DNA from: Mycobacterium sp. 050128 | Lineage (GTDB): Bacteria > Actinomycetota > Actinomycetes > Mycobacteriales > Mycobacteriaceae | Direction: 5' to 3' | Length of the DNA stretch: 64,000 nt | Assembly: GCF_036409155.1 (NCBI RefSeq) | Contig: NZ_JAZGLW010000005.1 | Span: forward strand, 124,001 to 188,000 | Part shown: positions 8,031-21,201 of the stretch, in pieces | How the letters are laid out: the number at the start of each line of letters is the position of its first letter | How positions within the stretch are numbered: the first letter of the stretch is position 1 | Program-made: the position numbers and the translations under genes | Notes under the pieces: generated by a model | Database searches by the model: none | Seen by the model: only the letters and a program-made list of their open reading frames with translations | What the model was told of the DNA's origin: nothing

Positions 8031-9617
8031 CTATGCCTTGACGCGCGCGTTGAGGTGCTCGAGCGCCGCCTCGGCGCCGTTCCACCCGGGGATGCCGGTG
8101 ACTCCCGGGCCCGGGTGGGTGCACTGCCCGCACAGGTAGAGCCCGTCGACCGGGGTGGCGAACTTGTCAGCTCCCTCCACGACGCGGCCGGTCCACAGCT
8201 GGTTGGGCTGCAACAACCCATGCGAGTAGTCACCGGCGTGTGCGCTGAAGGTGCTGCCGAAGTAGCGGTTGGAGAACACCACGCGGTTGGTCACCGAGTC
8301 GGCGAACCCGGGTGCGAACTTGTCGAAGATCCCGACGCAGGTGTCGGCGTATTGCTCTTTCCAGCTTCGGTTTTCGTCGGCATCCAGCCCGGTGGGGAAG
8401 TAGGGCGTGAAAATCGTTGCGCTGTGCTTGCCTTCGGGCGCCAGCGACGAGTCGACCATGCTCGGTATGTACAGGTAGGTGGGAGGTGCGTCGGGCAGCA
8501 CGCCCTTGCGGTACTGCTCCCATGCGTCGCTGATGTATTCCGGTGACGGCGCGTAAGCGACTGTCGGACACCAGTTCCCGTTGTCCTGCATGTAGGGCTG
8601 CAGGCGCTCGATCCATTGGGGCGCTTGATCGATGGTGAGATGGGCCTGGATGTATCCCAGGTTGAAGTTGATCTCCTTGATCTTGCGGATGTAGTCGGGC
8701 GGAAAGTTCTGCGCGCCGGCCAGATTCACGAAGGTGGTGTACGGGTCCAGCGACGACAGCACCACATCGGCGGAAATAGCTGTGCCATCACGTAATTGGA
8801 CCCCGGTGGCGCGTCCGTTCTCGACCAGGATTTCCTTCACGTGCTGTTTCATCTGTACTTCGGCGCCCAGCGACTCCGCGCGCCGGCACAGTGCGGCGCT
8901 CAGTGCGCCGATGCCGCCGCGCGGCATGATGTATTCGACGTTGCCGCCGCCGATCAGGTAGTGGTACAGCGTCGACGCATTCGAGCCCGGGGTCCAGGGT
9001 CCGCCGTCGAACGCGTCGATCGACATCGCGGCCAGCGAGCCCTGGATGCAGCGGCCCTGGTCGGGCGCAAGGAAGCGCCGGACCGTGTCCATCGTGCTGC
9101 CGTACCACATTTGGGCGAAGTCATGCCGGTCCGCAGGCGTGGGCTGCGAGGCGATCACCTCGATGATGTCCAGCGGCGGACCGAACGCCGAGTCGACGAA
9201 GTAGGGCGCGAATCTTCCTATGTGCGCGAACAATCCGCCGAGCGCGGCCGCGACGTCGGCGCCGTGATCTTCGAGGAGATGGCGTCCCATCCGCTCCAGG
9301 TCGTTGTACATCACGAACGGGGTGTCCGCGGCCTGAGTGCCGTCGCCGAACGTGCACGTCGACGTCCACTGATCCATCAGTTCGAAGCCCCACTTCGTGA
9401 GCTCCAGCCGGTCGGTCATCTCCTGGCGCCAGATCAGCACGGCCCAGGCGCCGACGCTGTGCTTGTACCCGTCGAAGAGTTCGCGGGTCGCGGCCATGCC
9501 GCCGAGGAAGTGAGCGCGTTCGAGGACAAGCACCTTCGCGCCGTTCTTGGCCAGCACATTCGCGGCAACTAATCCGTTGTGACCTGCTCCGATGATGATC
9601 GCGTCATAGTCGGCCAT
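8031..9617 (-). CDS. FAD-dependent oxidoreductase, phytoene-desaturase-like (CrtI superfamily)
   Basis: A 528-aa flavoprotein with the N-terminal FAD motif IIIGAGHNGLVAANVLAKNG and the GG doublet with following R (FLGGMAATRE) typical of CrtI-like amine-oxidase proteins. The C-terminal FAD-contact region is LCGQCTHPGPGVTGIPGWNG. It belongs to the broad phytoene-dehydrogenase-related group seen outside carotenoid clusters and is not the crtI of this window (49624-51150). It is divergent from a TetR gene, with operators between them. The substrate is unknown; a lipid or isoprenoid is a guess. Confidence 0.88.
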   Translation of the reverse strand: MADYDAIIIGAGHNGLVAANVLAKNGAKVLVLERAHFLGGMAATRELFDGYKHSVGAWAVLIWRQEMTDRLELTKWGFELMDQWTSTCTFGDGTQAADTPFVMYNDLERMGRHLLEDHGADVAAALGGLFAHIGRFAPYFVDSAFGPPLDIIEVIASQPTPADRHDFAQMWYGSTMDTVRRFLAPDQGRCIQGSLAAMSIDAFDGGPWTPGSNASTLYHYLIGGGNVEYIMPRGGIGALSAALCRRAESLGAEVQMKQHVKEILVENGRATGVQLRDGTAISADVVLSSLDPYTTFVNLAGAQNFPPDYIRKIKEINFNLGYIQAHLTIDQAPQWIERLQPYMQDNGNWCPTVAYAPSPEYISDAWEQYRKGVLPDAPPTYLYIPSMVDSSLAPEGKHSATIFTPYFPTGLDADENRSWKEQYADTCVGIFDKFAPGFADSVTNRVVFSNRYFGSTFSAHAGDYSHGLLQPNQLWTGRVVEGADKFATPVDGLYLCGQCTHPGPGVTGIPGWNGAEAALEHLNARVKA

Positions 9618-9656
9618 GCTGACTCCTCCGGTGCTGATCCGTCGACTTCAGGCACA

Positions 9657-9690
9657 ATGTCATATCTGACATACTTGCGTCAATGATGAC
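9657..9690. promoter_or_regulatory. Tandem operators between divergent oxidoreductase and TetR genes
   Basis: Two sites of the same design: ATGTCA, TATC, TGACAT at 9657-9672 (perfect arms) and GTCA, ATGA, TGAC at 9679-9690. The centres are 20 bases apart, two helical turns. They fit cooperative binding by the divergent TetR protein. Confidence 0.65.
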
Positions 9691-9710
9691 ATTTGGTGTC
9701 TGCTTAGACC

Positions 9711-10313
9711 GTGGAATCTCGTAGTCAGCGGACGCGTCAGGCGCTGGTGCAGGCCGCGATGAAGCGGTTTGTCGCCGACGGCGTGCACCAGACCAGCGTG
9801 TCCGACATCGTTGCCGACGTCGGGGTGACCGAGCGGACGTTCTATCGGCACTTCCCGTCGAAGCACGCGGTGATCTTCGCCGACTACGACATCGGCTTCG
9901 AGTGGTTCGCTCGCGCGCTGGCATTGCGGCCTCATGGTGAACCCATCACCGCGTCGGTGCGAAAAGCCGTGGACGCCTTCCCTTTTGACTTCGCGATGGT
10001 CCGCGAGGCCGCCACCATCAGGTCGCGCGACCTCGACCAGGACATCATCACGACGCACATCGGTCGGATGCGCGATCAGGTCGCCGGCGAGATCAGCCGA
10101 TTCATCCACGCGCGATCAAAGCCCACCGCTGACGGGGCGATGATCGCCGACATCGCGGCACACAGCCTGGCGACGGCCGTGTTTGCCTCGCTGGAGGCGT
10201 GGATGAGCAAAGGTGGCGAGGACATCGACGAGTTGAGCCGCCTGACCGACATCGCGCTGAGCGCGCTGGAAGACGGGCTCACGCACACCCTGCGCGAAGC
10301 CGGATTGGATTAA
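9711..10313 (+). CDS. TetR-family transcriptional regulator
   Basis: A 200-aa TetR regulator with a clear HTH (TSVSDIVADVGVTERTFYRHF, about residues 28-48) and a helical effector domain. It starts at GTG 9711, 20 bases after tandem inverted repeats. It is divergent from the FAD oxidoreductase 8031-9617, which is the probable target together with itself. The effector is not predictable. Confidence 0.92.
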   Translation: MESRSQRTRQALVQAAMKRFVADGVHQTSVSDIVADVGVTERTFYRHFPSKHAVIFADYDIGFEWFARALALRPHGEPITASVRKAVDAFPFDFAMVREAATIRSRDLDQDIITTHIGRMRDQVAGEISRFIHARSKPTADGAMIADIAAHSLATAVFASLEAWMSKGGEDIDELSRLTDIALSALEDGLTHTLREAGLD

Positions 10314-10391
10314 CCAACGAAATCGCTTCCCGCCCAACAGCCATCGCAACACCGTCGGATTGATGCGGTCCGCTCGGGGTATCCGAAAACC

Positions 10392-11483
10392 GTGCAGGTA
10401 ATCCGCAAGCTCCCATCGCAGGCCGTTGTTTGCCTCGCGACTGCAGTGATGGCAGCCTGCGGCCACGATGCCGTCGTGGCGACGTCCGCCGGACCCACGA
10501 CCACCGGCATGCTGCCGCCGGGGGTAGCGACCGAAGGCATCCGCCCGCCCGCGACTGGGCTACCGCCGGCGGCCGAACCGCTCAAGGGGCCACCCATTCC
10601 CCCCGACGGGCTCGTTGGGCGGACCATCCCGGTGGGGCACGAGCCCGAAGGTGTGGTCGTGGACGCGTCAACGCGAACCGTCGCGGTCGCGACGCGCGAT
10701 CCCAATGAACTGGTGCTGATCGATGCGGACTCGGGCGACATCACCGGCCGGGTTTCGCTGCCGGGGACGGTCCGGCATCTGCAGCTCGCCGCGCCCGGCG
10801 GTCCGGTGCTGGTTCCGGTCGAGACCGCCAATGCACTGGTGCAAGTCGGCTTGCCGCAAGGGAAGCCATCGCCGCCCATCGTCACCGGCACCGCGCCTCA
10901 TGATGCGGCCGCGGCGACCAACGGCACTGTCTTCGTCGCCAACGAACTCGGTGGCACGGTGGCGGTGTTGCGCCGTGGCCAGATCGTGAAGGTCTTCACC
11001 GACAGTGTGCAGCCGGCCGGCACGGCGGCAGCTGGGACCTCGGTGGGCGTGCTCGACGTGCGGAAGAACGACCTGACCGTGTACGACGCCGAGCGGTTGA
11101 CCATTGTGGGATCCACGCCGGCCGGCGCGGGTCCGACTCATCTGGTCGTTGACCAGCACGGACGGATGATCGCGACCGATACCCGCGGCAACAAGGTGCG
11201 GGTGTTCACTGCGCTGCCCGCACCGCGTGAGGTAGCGAGCATTCCTCAGCCGGGCGGACCGTATGGCATTACCTACGACGCTGTGCGCGACCGGCTCTGG
11301 GTTGCCTCTTCGGGCACCAACGAAGTGATCGGCTACGACATGAACGGACCCACTCCCGTTGAGCGACAACGAATCCGGACGGTACGGGACCCCTACACCG
11401 TGGGTGTCGACCCGAAAAGCGGTCGTCTGTTTGTGGCCGGAGTTTCCGGTGGCGTACTGCAGGTCATCGACACCGCGCCTTAA
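10392..11483 (+). CDS. Probable lipoprotein with a YncE-type beta-propeller
   Basis: A 363-aa exported protein. The N-terminus has basic residues, a hydrophobic core and Cys at about residue 23 (AVMAAC), which resembles a lipobox. A Pro/Thr/Gly-rich linker follows. The rest consists of about six propeller blades of 40-45 residues, each with motifs like VVDASTRTVAVATRDPNELVLIDAD. YncE-like propellers are scaffolds on the cell surface; ligand unknown. The start is GTG 10392. It is a single gene before nrdF2. Confidence 0.8.
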   Translation: MQVIRKLPSQAVVCLATAVMAACGHDAVVATSAGPTTTGMLPPGVATEGIRPPATGLPPAAEPLKGPPIPPDGLVGRTIPVGHEPEGVVVDASTRTVAVATRDPNELVLIDADSGDITGRVSLPGTVRHLQLAAPGGPVLVPVETANALVQVGLPQGKPSPPIVTGTAPHDAAAATNGTVFVANELGGTVAVLRRGQIVKVFTDSVQPAGTAAAGTSVGVLDVRKNDLTVYDAERLTIVGSTPAGAGPTHLVVDQHGRMIATDTRGNKVRVFTALPAPREVASIPQPGGPYGITYDAVRDRLWVASSGTNEVIGYDMNGPTPVERQRIRTVRDPYTVGVDPKSGRLFVAGVSGGVLQVIDTAP

Positions 11484-11583
11484 CCACGGCGGTGTGGGTT
11501 TGGAGGCACCACCCGGTCAGACGGCACAATGGACCTCGGAGGCGACGCGAGCACTCCAACGTGACCCGGGTCGCGACACGCAA

Positions 11584-11631
11584 ACACAACTTCTTGTGTT
11601 CCGGCGGGATGTCCGACCCCAGGGGTAGTGT
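11584..11631. promoter_or_regulatory. Two NrdR-like boxes upstream of nrdF2
   Basis: Box 1, 11584-11599, ACACAACTTCTTGTGT, matches the known NrdR consensus (acaCwAtATaTwGtgt) at 13 of 16 positions. Box 2, 11616-11631, ACCCCAGGGGTAGTGT, keeps the right half well (10 of 16). The boxes begin exactly 32 bases apart, the spacing known for NrdR pairs. NrdR is a dATP/ATP-sensing repressor known to act on mycobacterial nrdF2. Confidence 0.7.
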
Positions 11632-11668
11632 CTGGAGCCTGACGTCCCTCAGGAAAAACAGTGTGTGA

Positions 11669-12655
<987 letters not shown>

Positions 12656-12724
12656 AGCCGCCTTCAACTCGGCTGCTCTGTACGGATTGCCGGAAACCGC
12701 AGGCTGATTCGTGTCTCGGGCAGG

Positions 12725-13222
12725 ATGAGCAGGGTGGATAGTGAGAACTCCGTCGGCGCGGCCGACTTCCGACGCGCGTTGGCGCTGATTCAGCACGGCG
12801 AGCGCGGCGATGAAGCCGCCATGCGCGTCGTCGTCGACGATGAAGTCATCCCTGCCGATCGGCTCGCGCAGCTGATCCGCGCCACCGTGTCGATCTTCTG
12901 GCAGCTGGTGGCTCAGCTGTGCGAACCGAACGAAATCGCCGAGATCGGCCAGACCCTGACCCAGGCATCCGCGCTCGACGAGGTCGATCTCGATCGCGAC
13001 AACCGGCTGGTGGCCCGGATGGCGATGGCACAGCACGGCGGTGAGCCGGGCGCCGAGGATGAGGTGCTGGGCGACGCGGCCGCGACGCCCGACGGTCTGG
13101 TCCGCCTCGCTCTCACCGCCGCCGGTGTCGTCTCCGCGATGCTGCCTCAATTGCGCACCGATGTCGGCCGGCAATTGCTCAACAACTTGGCGATGCAGGC
13201 TTTGCGCGAAGAGAACTGTTGA
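12725..13222 (+). CDS. Hypothetical protein
   Basis: A 165-aa soluble protein rich in Ala, Glu, Asp and Leu, predicted all-helical, with no signal peptide or family that I recognise. ATG 12725 is preceded by GGGCAGG. The N-terminal motif ADFRRALALIQHGERGDEAAMRVVVDDE suggests a structured domain. It follows nrdF2 by 69 bases on the same strand and occupies the position of a different small gene in M. tuberculosis. No function can be given. Confidence 0.7.
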   Translation: MSRVDSENSVGAADFRRALALIQHGERGDEAAMRVVVDDEVIPADRLAQLIRATVSIFWQLVAQLCEPNEIAEIGQTLTQASALDEVDLDRDNRLVARMAMAQHGGEPGAEDEVLGDAAATPDGLVRLALTAAGVVSAMLPQLRTDVGRQLLNNLAMQALREENC

Positions 13223-13285
13223 TGCGCAACTAGCTGGATGCCCACATTTTGCGCAGTCGTAGGCGCTCATCGATAACCTGCGCCC

Positions 13286-14068
13286 ATGGCACAGGCCGAG
13301 GTCGTACCGGATAGGCAAACGCAGGCGCTACCGCTCAATGGCGCATGCCGCGAATGCGGCCAGGCCCGGCGCAAACGACCCGATGTGGCGGGCCGCCCAC
13401 GATCCCGGCGCGTCCCCGTGGCCGCGCAGCCGTCTTCGCCGAAGCCGAAGCAGAAAACTGCCCGAAAGTGGCACGAAATGCCTTGGTGGTTCAGCGAACT
13501 CATCATTCCGACCGTCGTCGCGCTGGTTACCGGCGCCATCGTGGCGGTGGGAACGATCAAAGGCCAAGCCCTGCTCGATGATGCTCGCGAGGACCGGGCA
13601 TTGCGGCTGGAAAATCTCCGATTCGTCCGCGACCACTCTGCCGTCGACCCCCATCAGCCGCGCCCATTCGGCGGTCTTGATCTGCGCGGCCAACACCTGC
13701 GCGGGCTGCAATTGGCGAACGCCAACTTTGAGGACGCCAACCTTGAGGGAGCGATACTCAATAACTCGAATCTCTACCGCGCAAGTTTCAATTACGCCCG
13801 TCTGATCGACGCGTATCTCGTTGCTGCGGATCTATCGGAAACGGATGTGGAAGGCGCCAATTTGAGTGGCGCGGACCTGGACCACGCCAATCTTTCGGGC
13901 GCAATCTTCGATCAGACTGTGCTGTATCGGGCCAACCTGAAAACCGCCAATCTCAATGGCGCAGTGTTCAGGTGCGTCTACTACGACGCCTCCACGTCGT
14001 GGCCACCCGGGTTCGCCCCCGCGGCCCGTGACCAACGCTGTGCGGCACCTGGAAGGCTCCGCCGCTAG
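13286..14068 (+). CDS. Membrane-anchored pentapeptide-repeat protein
   Basis: A 260-aa protein. The basic N-terminal 65 residues contain a C-x2-C-like motif (CRECGQ). A single hydrophobic membrane segment follows (ELIIPTVVALVTGAIVAVG, about residues 71-89). Residues 125-235 are some 17-20 pentapeptide repeats of the A(N/D)LxG type, which form a right-handed beta-helix. Some family members mimic DNA and protect gyrase; the membrane anchor makes that unlikely here. It ends near a strong AGGAGG. Confidence 0.85.
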   Translation: MAQAEVVPDRQTQALPLNGACRECGQARRKRPDVAGRPRSRRVPVAAQPSSPKPKQKTARKWHEMPWWFSELIIPTVVALVTGAIVAVGTIKGQALLDDAREDRALRLENLRFVRDHSAVDPHQPRPFGGLDLRGQHLRGLQLANANFEDANLEGAILNNSNLYRASFNYARLIDAYLVAADLSETDVEGANLSGADLDHANLSGAIFDQTVLYRANLKTANLNGAVFRCVYYDASTSWPPGFAPAARDQRCAAPGRLRR

Positions 14069-14081
14069 GAGGTTTCAGCTA

Positions 14082-14246
14082 ATGCCGCAGACCCCAAGGC
14101 CGTCCGGGCAATTGATGGTGCACCCCGCGGTCGTGGAGGCGGCAAAGGCGAGGACCAAGGCGACGACAAGTTTGCTCGTGAGACGAGACATGACCACTCC
14201 GTTCTTCCGGGCTGGGCCCGGGCCGTTGTCGGCTCGCTCATCTTAA
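14082..14246 (+). CDS. Possible 54-aa small protein
   Basis: A short frame with an unusually good AGGAGG nine bases before the ATG. The product is basic, with a run TKATTSLLVRRD, and matches nothing I know. It is the only candidate in the 332-base gap 14069-14400; the remainder (14247-14400) shows nothing. It may be chance. Confidence 0.25.
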   Translation: MPQTPRPSGQLMVHPAVVEAAKARTKATTSLLVRRDMTTPFFRAGPGPLSARSS

Positions 14247-14400
14247 TTCGCTGGAGCGGCAAAGAGCACTAATTGGCCGGATGGCTCGTCGGTAGCCGGC
14301 ATGGGCGATTTCTAGCGCCAGATGTTCAGGTCGTGAACGGCATGTGAATTGTCGCCATGGTCGTAGGCCACGGCACCATCCGTACCCCGAGACTGATGGG

Positions 14401-14817
14401 GTGTCGGAACATCACTCTCACAAGCACGCGAATTTCCTCAAGTCAGTGATCCGCTGGCTGGACGTCGGCTACCCGCAAGGCGTTCCCGGCCCTGACCAGG
14501 TGGCGTTGTTCGCCCTGCTGCGGAGCACCCCCCTGACCCAGGAGCAACTCGAAGAGGTTGCTCACAACATCGCCGTGAAGGAATCGCAGCCCGGAGCTGA
14601 CGGCGTCGTCAGCCGCGAGGAGATCGTCGAGTTCATCGAGAAGGCGACTCACACCGACCCCGGCCAAGAGGACATTCAGCGCGTGGCCTCGACGCTGGCC
14701 GCCGCCGGCTGGCCGCTGGCCGGGATCAGCGTGCACCCGGATGACGAGCATGGCAAAGCGGCCGAAGAGATCGCGTGTCGCCACGACGACGCGGCCCAGG
14801 GTGTCTCACAGGGTTGA
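14401..14817 (+). CDS. DUF3349-family protein (Rv3046c-like)
   Basis: A 138-aa mycobacterial protein with the DUF3349 core [38 protein letters not shown] (about residues 11-48). The family is small, helical and of unknown function. GTG 14401 is chosen because homology starts there, although the frame is open to 14344. The C-terminus overlaps the convergent adhC gene by 12 bases, and the order DUF3349-adhC-fecB matches M. tuberculosis Rv3046c-Rv3044. Confidence 0.88.
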   Translation: MSEHHSHKHANFLKSVIRWLDVGYPQGVPGPDQVALFALLRSTPLTQEQLEEVAHNIAVKESQPGADGVVSREEIVEFIEKATHTDPGQEDIQRVASTLAAAGWPLAGISVHPDDEHGKAAEEIACRHDDAAQGVSQG

Positions 14818-15846
14818 GATGTCGATGACGAAGCGGTAGCGCACGTCGCTGGCGAGCACCCGCTCGTAGGCTTCGTTGACGTAATCCGCTTCGATGACCT
14901 CGATTTCGGGGGTCACATTGTGCTCGGCGCAGAAGTCGAGCATCTCCTGGGTTTCCGCGATGCCGCCGATGTTCGACCCGGACAGGCTGCGGCGCGCCAG
15001 CGCCAACGGGAACGCGCCGATCTCCATCGGGTGCTCGGGAATGCCCAATTCGACGAGCGTGCCGTCGACGTCGAGCAAGCCCACGTAGTCGTCGAGCTTC
15101 AGGTTCGCCGAGACGGTGTTGAGGATCAGGTCGAAGCTGCTGCGCAACTTCTTGAAGGTGTCGCGGTCGGAGGTGGCGTAGTAGTTCTTGGCGCCCAGCC
15201 GCAGTCCGTCCTCCATCTTCTTCAGCGACTGCGACAGCACGCTCACCTCCGCACCCATCGCCGCGCCCAGCTTGACCCCCATGTGGCCGAGGCCACCGAG
15301 GCCGATGATCGCCAGCCGCGTGCCCTGCCCGGCCTTCCAGTGGCGCAGCGGCGAGAACAGCGTGACGCCCGCGCACAGCAGCGGTGCGGCTTTGTCCAGC
15401 GGGAGCGAGTTCGGAATGCGCAGGACGAAGTTCTCGTCGACGACGATTGCCTGGCTGTACCCGCCGTAGGTCGGGGTGCCGTCCTTGTCGGTGGAGTTGT
15501 AGGTGAACGTCGCACCCCGCTTGCAGTACTGCTCCAGCCCGGCCTTGCAGCTGCTGCACTGGCCGCAGGAGTTCACCATGCAGCCCACGCCGACGTGGTC
15601 GCCCACCTTGTGCTTGGTCACCTCGGCGCCGATGGCGGTTACCACGCCGGCGATCTCGTGGCCGACGACGACCGGGTAGTTCGGCACACCCCACTCGGAT
15701 TTGGCGGTGTGGATGTCGGAGTGGCAGATGCCGGCGAATTTGATGTCGATCGCCACGTCGTGCGGCCCCGGGTCGCGGCGGGTGATCGTAATCTTGGTCA
15801 ACGGTTCCTTCGCCGAAGTGGCGGCATACGCGGAAACAGTGCTCAT
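14806..15846 (-). CDS. adhC: NADP-dependent zinc alcohol dehydrogenase
   Basis: A 346-aa zinc-binding medium-chain dehydrogenase of the cinnamyl-alcohol type, reducing aldehydes with NADPH. The catalytic zinc ligands lie in GICHSDIH and GHE (GHEIAGVV). The structural zinc cysteines are spaced in [15 protein letters not shown]. The cofactor motif is [12 protein letters not shown] 15846 is preceded by AGAGGG; an upstream TTG (15852) is less likely. It matches M. tuberculosis AdhC (Rv3045) in length and sequence. It lies downstream of fecB on the same strand. Confidence 0.95.
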   Translation of the reverse strand: MSTVSAYAATSAKEPLTKITITRRDPGPHDVAIDIKFAGICHSDIHTAKSEWGVPNYPVVVGHEIAGVVTAIGAEVTKHKVGDHVGVGCMVNSCGQCSSCKAGLEQYCKRGATFTYNSTDKDGTPTYGGYSQAIVVDENFVLRIPNSLPLDKAAPLLCAGVTLFSPLRHWKAGQGTRLAIIGLGGLGHMGVKLGAAMGAEVSVLSQSLKKMEDGLRLGAKNYYATSDRDTFKKLRSSFDLILNTVSANLKLDDYVGLLDVDGTLVELGIPEHPMEIGAFPLALARRSLSGSNIGGIAETQEMLDFCAEHNVTPEIEVIEADYVNEAYERVLASDVRYRFVIDISTL

Positions 15847-15968
15847 TGGCAATCCCTCTTTGATTCGGTTGCGTCCTAGAAAAGCTTAGCTAAGGTAAAG
15901 GTCTCAGGCCAATCGGACTGGCCAGATATCAGCTTTTGACGATGTGTGCGTGCGCCGACCGGGCGGCG

Positions 15969-17108
15969 CTAGTTGATCGCGGCGTTGACCAGGCGCAGGT
16001 CGTCCACGATGCCCCGGGCCGCGATCACGCCCTCGCCGGTCTGCCATACCTCGTCGTTGACGATGTAAACGCGGTTGTCGCGGTTCGCCGACAGCTTGCG
16101 CCACGGAGCGCTGTCCAGGAGTGTCGCGGCGCGGTCGGCGGCAGCACGGGTGGCGCACGACATGTAGATCACGTCGGCGTCCGCGGCCGAGAAATCCGCG
16201 CCCTTCGCCAGGTCGGCGTCGCTCGCACCGATCTCGATGTAGGGCTTGTCGGTGAACCGCTGGGAAGCCGGCCGGTCCACGCCGACCGCGCTGAGCACAC
16301 TGGCCGGGAAGTTATTGGCGCCGTAGATCCGCAGGGTGTTGACGCTCAGTCGGACGACCGAAGCCTGGAAGTGGGCCGCGTCATGGGAGGCGCCGATCTG
16401 GTTAGCCCGCTGGGTGAAACCGCTGATCAAACCGTTGACGGCGCCGACGCGGGCCGTCGCGCCGCCGACAATGCGCAGGTTGTCCTGCCAGGCCGCGCCC
16501 GGTGCGGCGGTGAACACCGTCGGGGCGATCGCCGCCAGCTTCGGATATGTCCGCGGTGTCAGAGCTATCGAGCCCAGGATCAGATCGGGGTGCAGCGCGG
16601 CGATCGCTCGCAGGTCGGGATTGCTGCGGGTACCCACACCGGGCAATGCGTGCACGGCCTCGCCCAGATAGGACGGCTGACTCGATGAATCGTCCGGCAG
16701 GGCGGCGGCGACCACGCGCGATTGCAGGCCGAGTGCGCAGACGGCGTCGAGCTGATCGCCGGAGAGGACCACGATGCGCTGCGCCTCCGCGGGCACCTGG
16801 ACCGAGTCCGGAGTGACCCCCGCGGCGTTGTGGGCCTGCCGGGTCGCCGGCCCGGGATCGGACGGTGCCGCGTCCTGCGCGCACGACTCGTCGGGCTTGC
16901 GGTCGTTGCCCAGCACTCCGGCCCCCGCGATTTGCGTGGTGGGGGTGACCAGCGACCGGGTCGACGACCCCTTGGAACCGGACTGCCCGGACCCGCAGCC
17001 GCTGCACGCCATGACCGCGGCTGCCGCGATAGCGGCGACGGGCACCAGGCGTCCCTTGACAGGTCCTTTGATGGGCCTCAGGGTGGGTCGCCTCCCGCCG
17101 GATTGCAC
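15969..17108 (-). CDS. fecB: FecB-like iron-siderophore-binding lipoprotein
   Basis: A 379-aa periplasmic binding protein of the FecB/BtuF class, tethered to the cytoplasmic membrane. The signal peptide core VPVAAIAAAAVMACSGC ends in the lipobox cysteine. The binding-protein domain begins at RIVVLSGDQLDAVCALGLQ and ends in DDLRLVNAAIN, as in Rv3044. GTG 17108 is the best start; the frame is open to 17204 but that adds an atypical tail. It is divergent from ctaD. It probably takes part in iron or haem uptake. Its linker is enriched in Gly and Ser. Confidence 0.92.
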   Translation of the reverse strand: MQSGGRRPTLRPIKGPVKGRLVPVAAIAAAAVMACSGCGSGQSGSKGSSTRSLVTPTTQIAGAGVLGNDRKPDESCAQDAAPSDPGPATRQAHNAAGVTPDSVQVPAEAQRIVVLSGDQLDAVCALGLQSRVVAAALPDDSSSQPSYLGEAVHALPGVGTRSNPDLRAIAALHPDLILGSIALTPRTYPKLAAIAPTVFTAAPGAAWQDNLRIVGGATARVGAVNGLISGFTQRANQIGASHDAAHFQASVVRLSVNTLRIYGANNFPASVLSAVGVDRPASQRFTDKPYIEIGASDADLAKGADFSAADADVIYMSCATRAAADRAATLLDSAPWRKLSANRDNRVYIVNDEVWQTGEGVIAARGIVDDLRLVNAAIN

Positions 17109-17218
17109 GCGTTCGACGCTAACATCCGGCCAGCTGGGAACCGGTCTGCCGCCGCGGCCCGGCGCCCGCGAGGAACCAATTACGACAGTTTGTAGGACCA
17201 GCACTGCCAGCGGCTTGA

Positions 17219-20264
<3,046 letters not shown>

Positions 20265-20322
20265 GTGCGCACTGGACCGACCCGGCAGCCATCACACTCT
20301 CGCGGTACGGCACGATGATCGG

Positions 20323-21201
20323 GTGCCCGAAACCGGTCCCGAAAGCTCCGAAACCGGCCCCGAAACCGGCACTGCCGAAGCCGACCCCGATCTGCTGATC
20401 GACTTCAGAAACGTCTCGCTGCGCCGCGGTGACCATGTCATGGTCGGGCCGTTGGATTGGGCCGTCGAACTCGACGAGCGCTGGGTGATCATCGGTCCCA
20501 ACGGCGCGGGCAAGACGTCACTGTTGCGCATCGCCGCGGCCGCCGAGCACCCGTCGACCGGTATCGCCTTCGTGCTCGGCGAGCGGCTGGGCCGCGTCGA
20601 TGTGTCGGAGTTGAAGGCCCGGATCGGGCTCAGCTCTTCGGCTTTGGCGCAGCGGATCCCCTCCGATGAGGTCGTGCGCGACTTGGTCATCTCGGCCGGC
20701 TACGCGGTACTGGGCCGCTGGCGCGAGCGTTACGAGGAAGTCGACCATCAGCGCGCCCTCGACATGCTGGAGAGCCTGGGCGCCGAGCACCTGGCCGACC
20801 GCACCTACGGGACGCTGTCCGAAGGGGAGCGCAAGCGGGTGCTGATCGCCCGCGCGCTGATGACCGATCCCGAGCTGCTGCTGCTCGACGAACCCGCCGC
20901 CGGCCTTGACCTGGGCGGCCGCGAGGAACTGGTATCCCGGCTGACGGACCTGGCCGCCGACCCCGACGCGCCCGCCCTGGTATTGGTCACTCACCACGTC
21001 GAGGAGGTTCCGCCGGGCTTCAGCCACTGCATGTTGCTGTCGGAGGGGCGGGTGGTGGCCGCGGGGCTGCTGGCCGATGTGTTGACCGCCGAGAACCTGT
21101 CGGCCGCCTTCGGTCAGTCGATCGCCTTGGACGTCATCGATGGGCGGTACTTCGCGCGGCGTGTTCGCGCCCGCGCGGCCCATCGGAGGAGGCTGGAATG
21201 A
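20323..21201 (+). CDS. ABC transporter ATP-binding protein (Rv3041c-like)
   Basis: A 292-aa single nucleotide-binding domain without membrane segments. Walker A is GPNGAGKTS, the signature is LSEGERKRVLIA and Walker B is LLLLDEPAAGL, with the H-loop in THHVEE. The first 20 residues are acidic with a short TGPE repeat. GTG 20323 is the chosen start; the frame extends back into serB2. Its stop overlaps the Nudix ATG by four bases. No permease is encoded nearby, so its partner is unknown. Confidence 0.93.
   Translation: MPETGPESSETGPETGTAEADPDLLIDFRNVSLRRGDHVMVGPLDWAVELDERWVIIGPNGAGKTSLLRIAAAAEHPSTGIAFVLGERLGRVDVSELKARIGLSSSALAQRIPSDEVVRDLVISAGYAVLGRWRERYEEVDHQRALDMLESLGAEHLADRTYGTLSEGERKRVLIARALMTDPELLLLDEPAAGLDLGGREELVSRLTDLAADPDAPALVLVTHHVEEVPPGFSHCMLLSEGRVVAAGLLADVLTAENLSAAFGQSIALDVIDGRYFARRVRARAAHRRRLE

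Noticed and set aside
8031..9617. CrtI-like gene taken as part of the carotenoid pathway
   Set aside because: It lies 40 kb from the crt operon, is controlled by its own TetR unit, and a genuine crtI is present at 49624-51150.
14082..14246. Small frame with AGGAGG as part of a new toxin-antitoxin pair
   Set aside because: No partner gene and no recognisable family. Kept only as a low-confidence frame.
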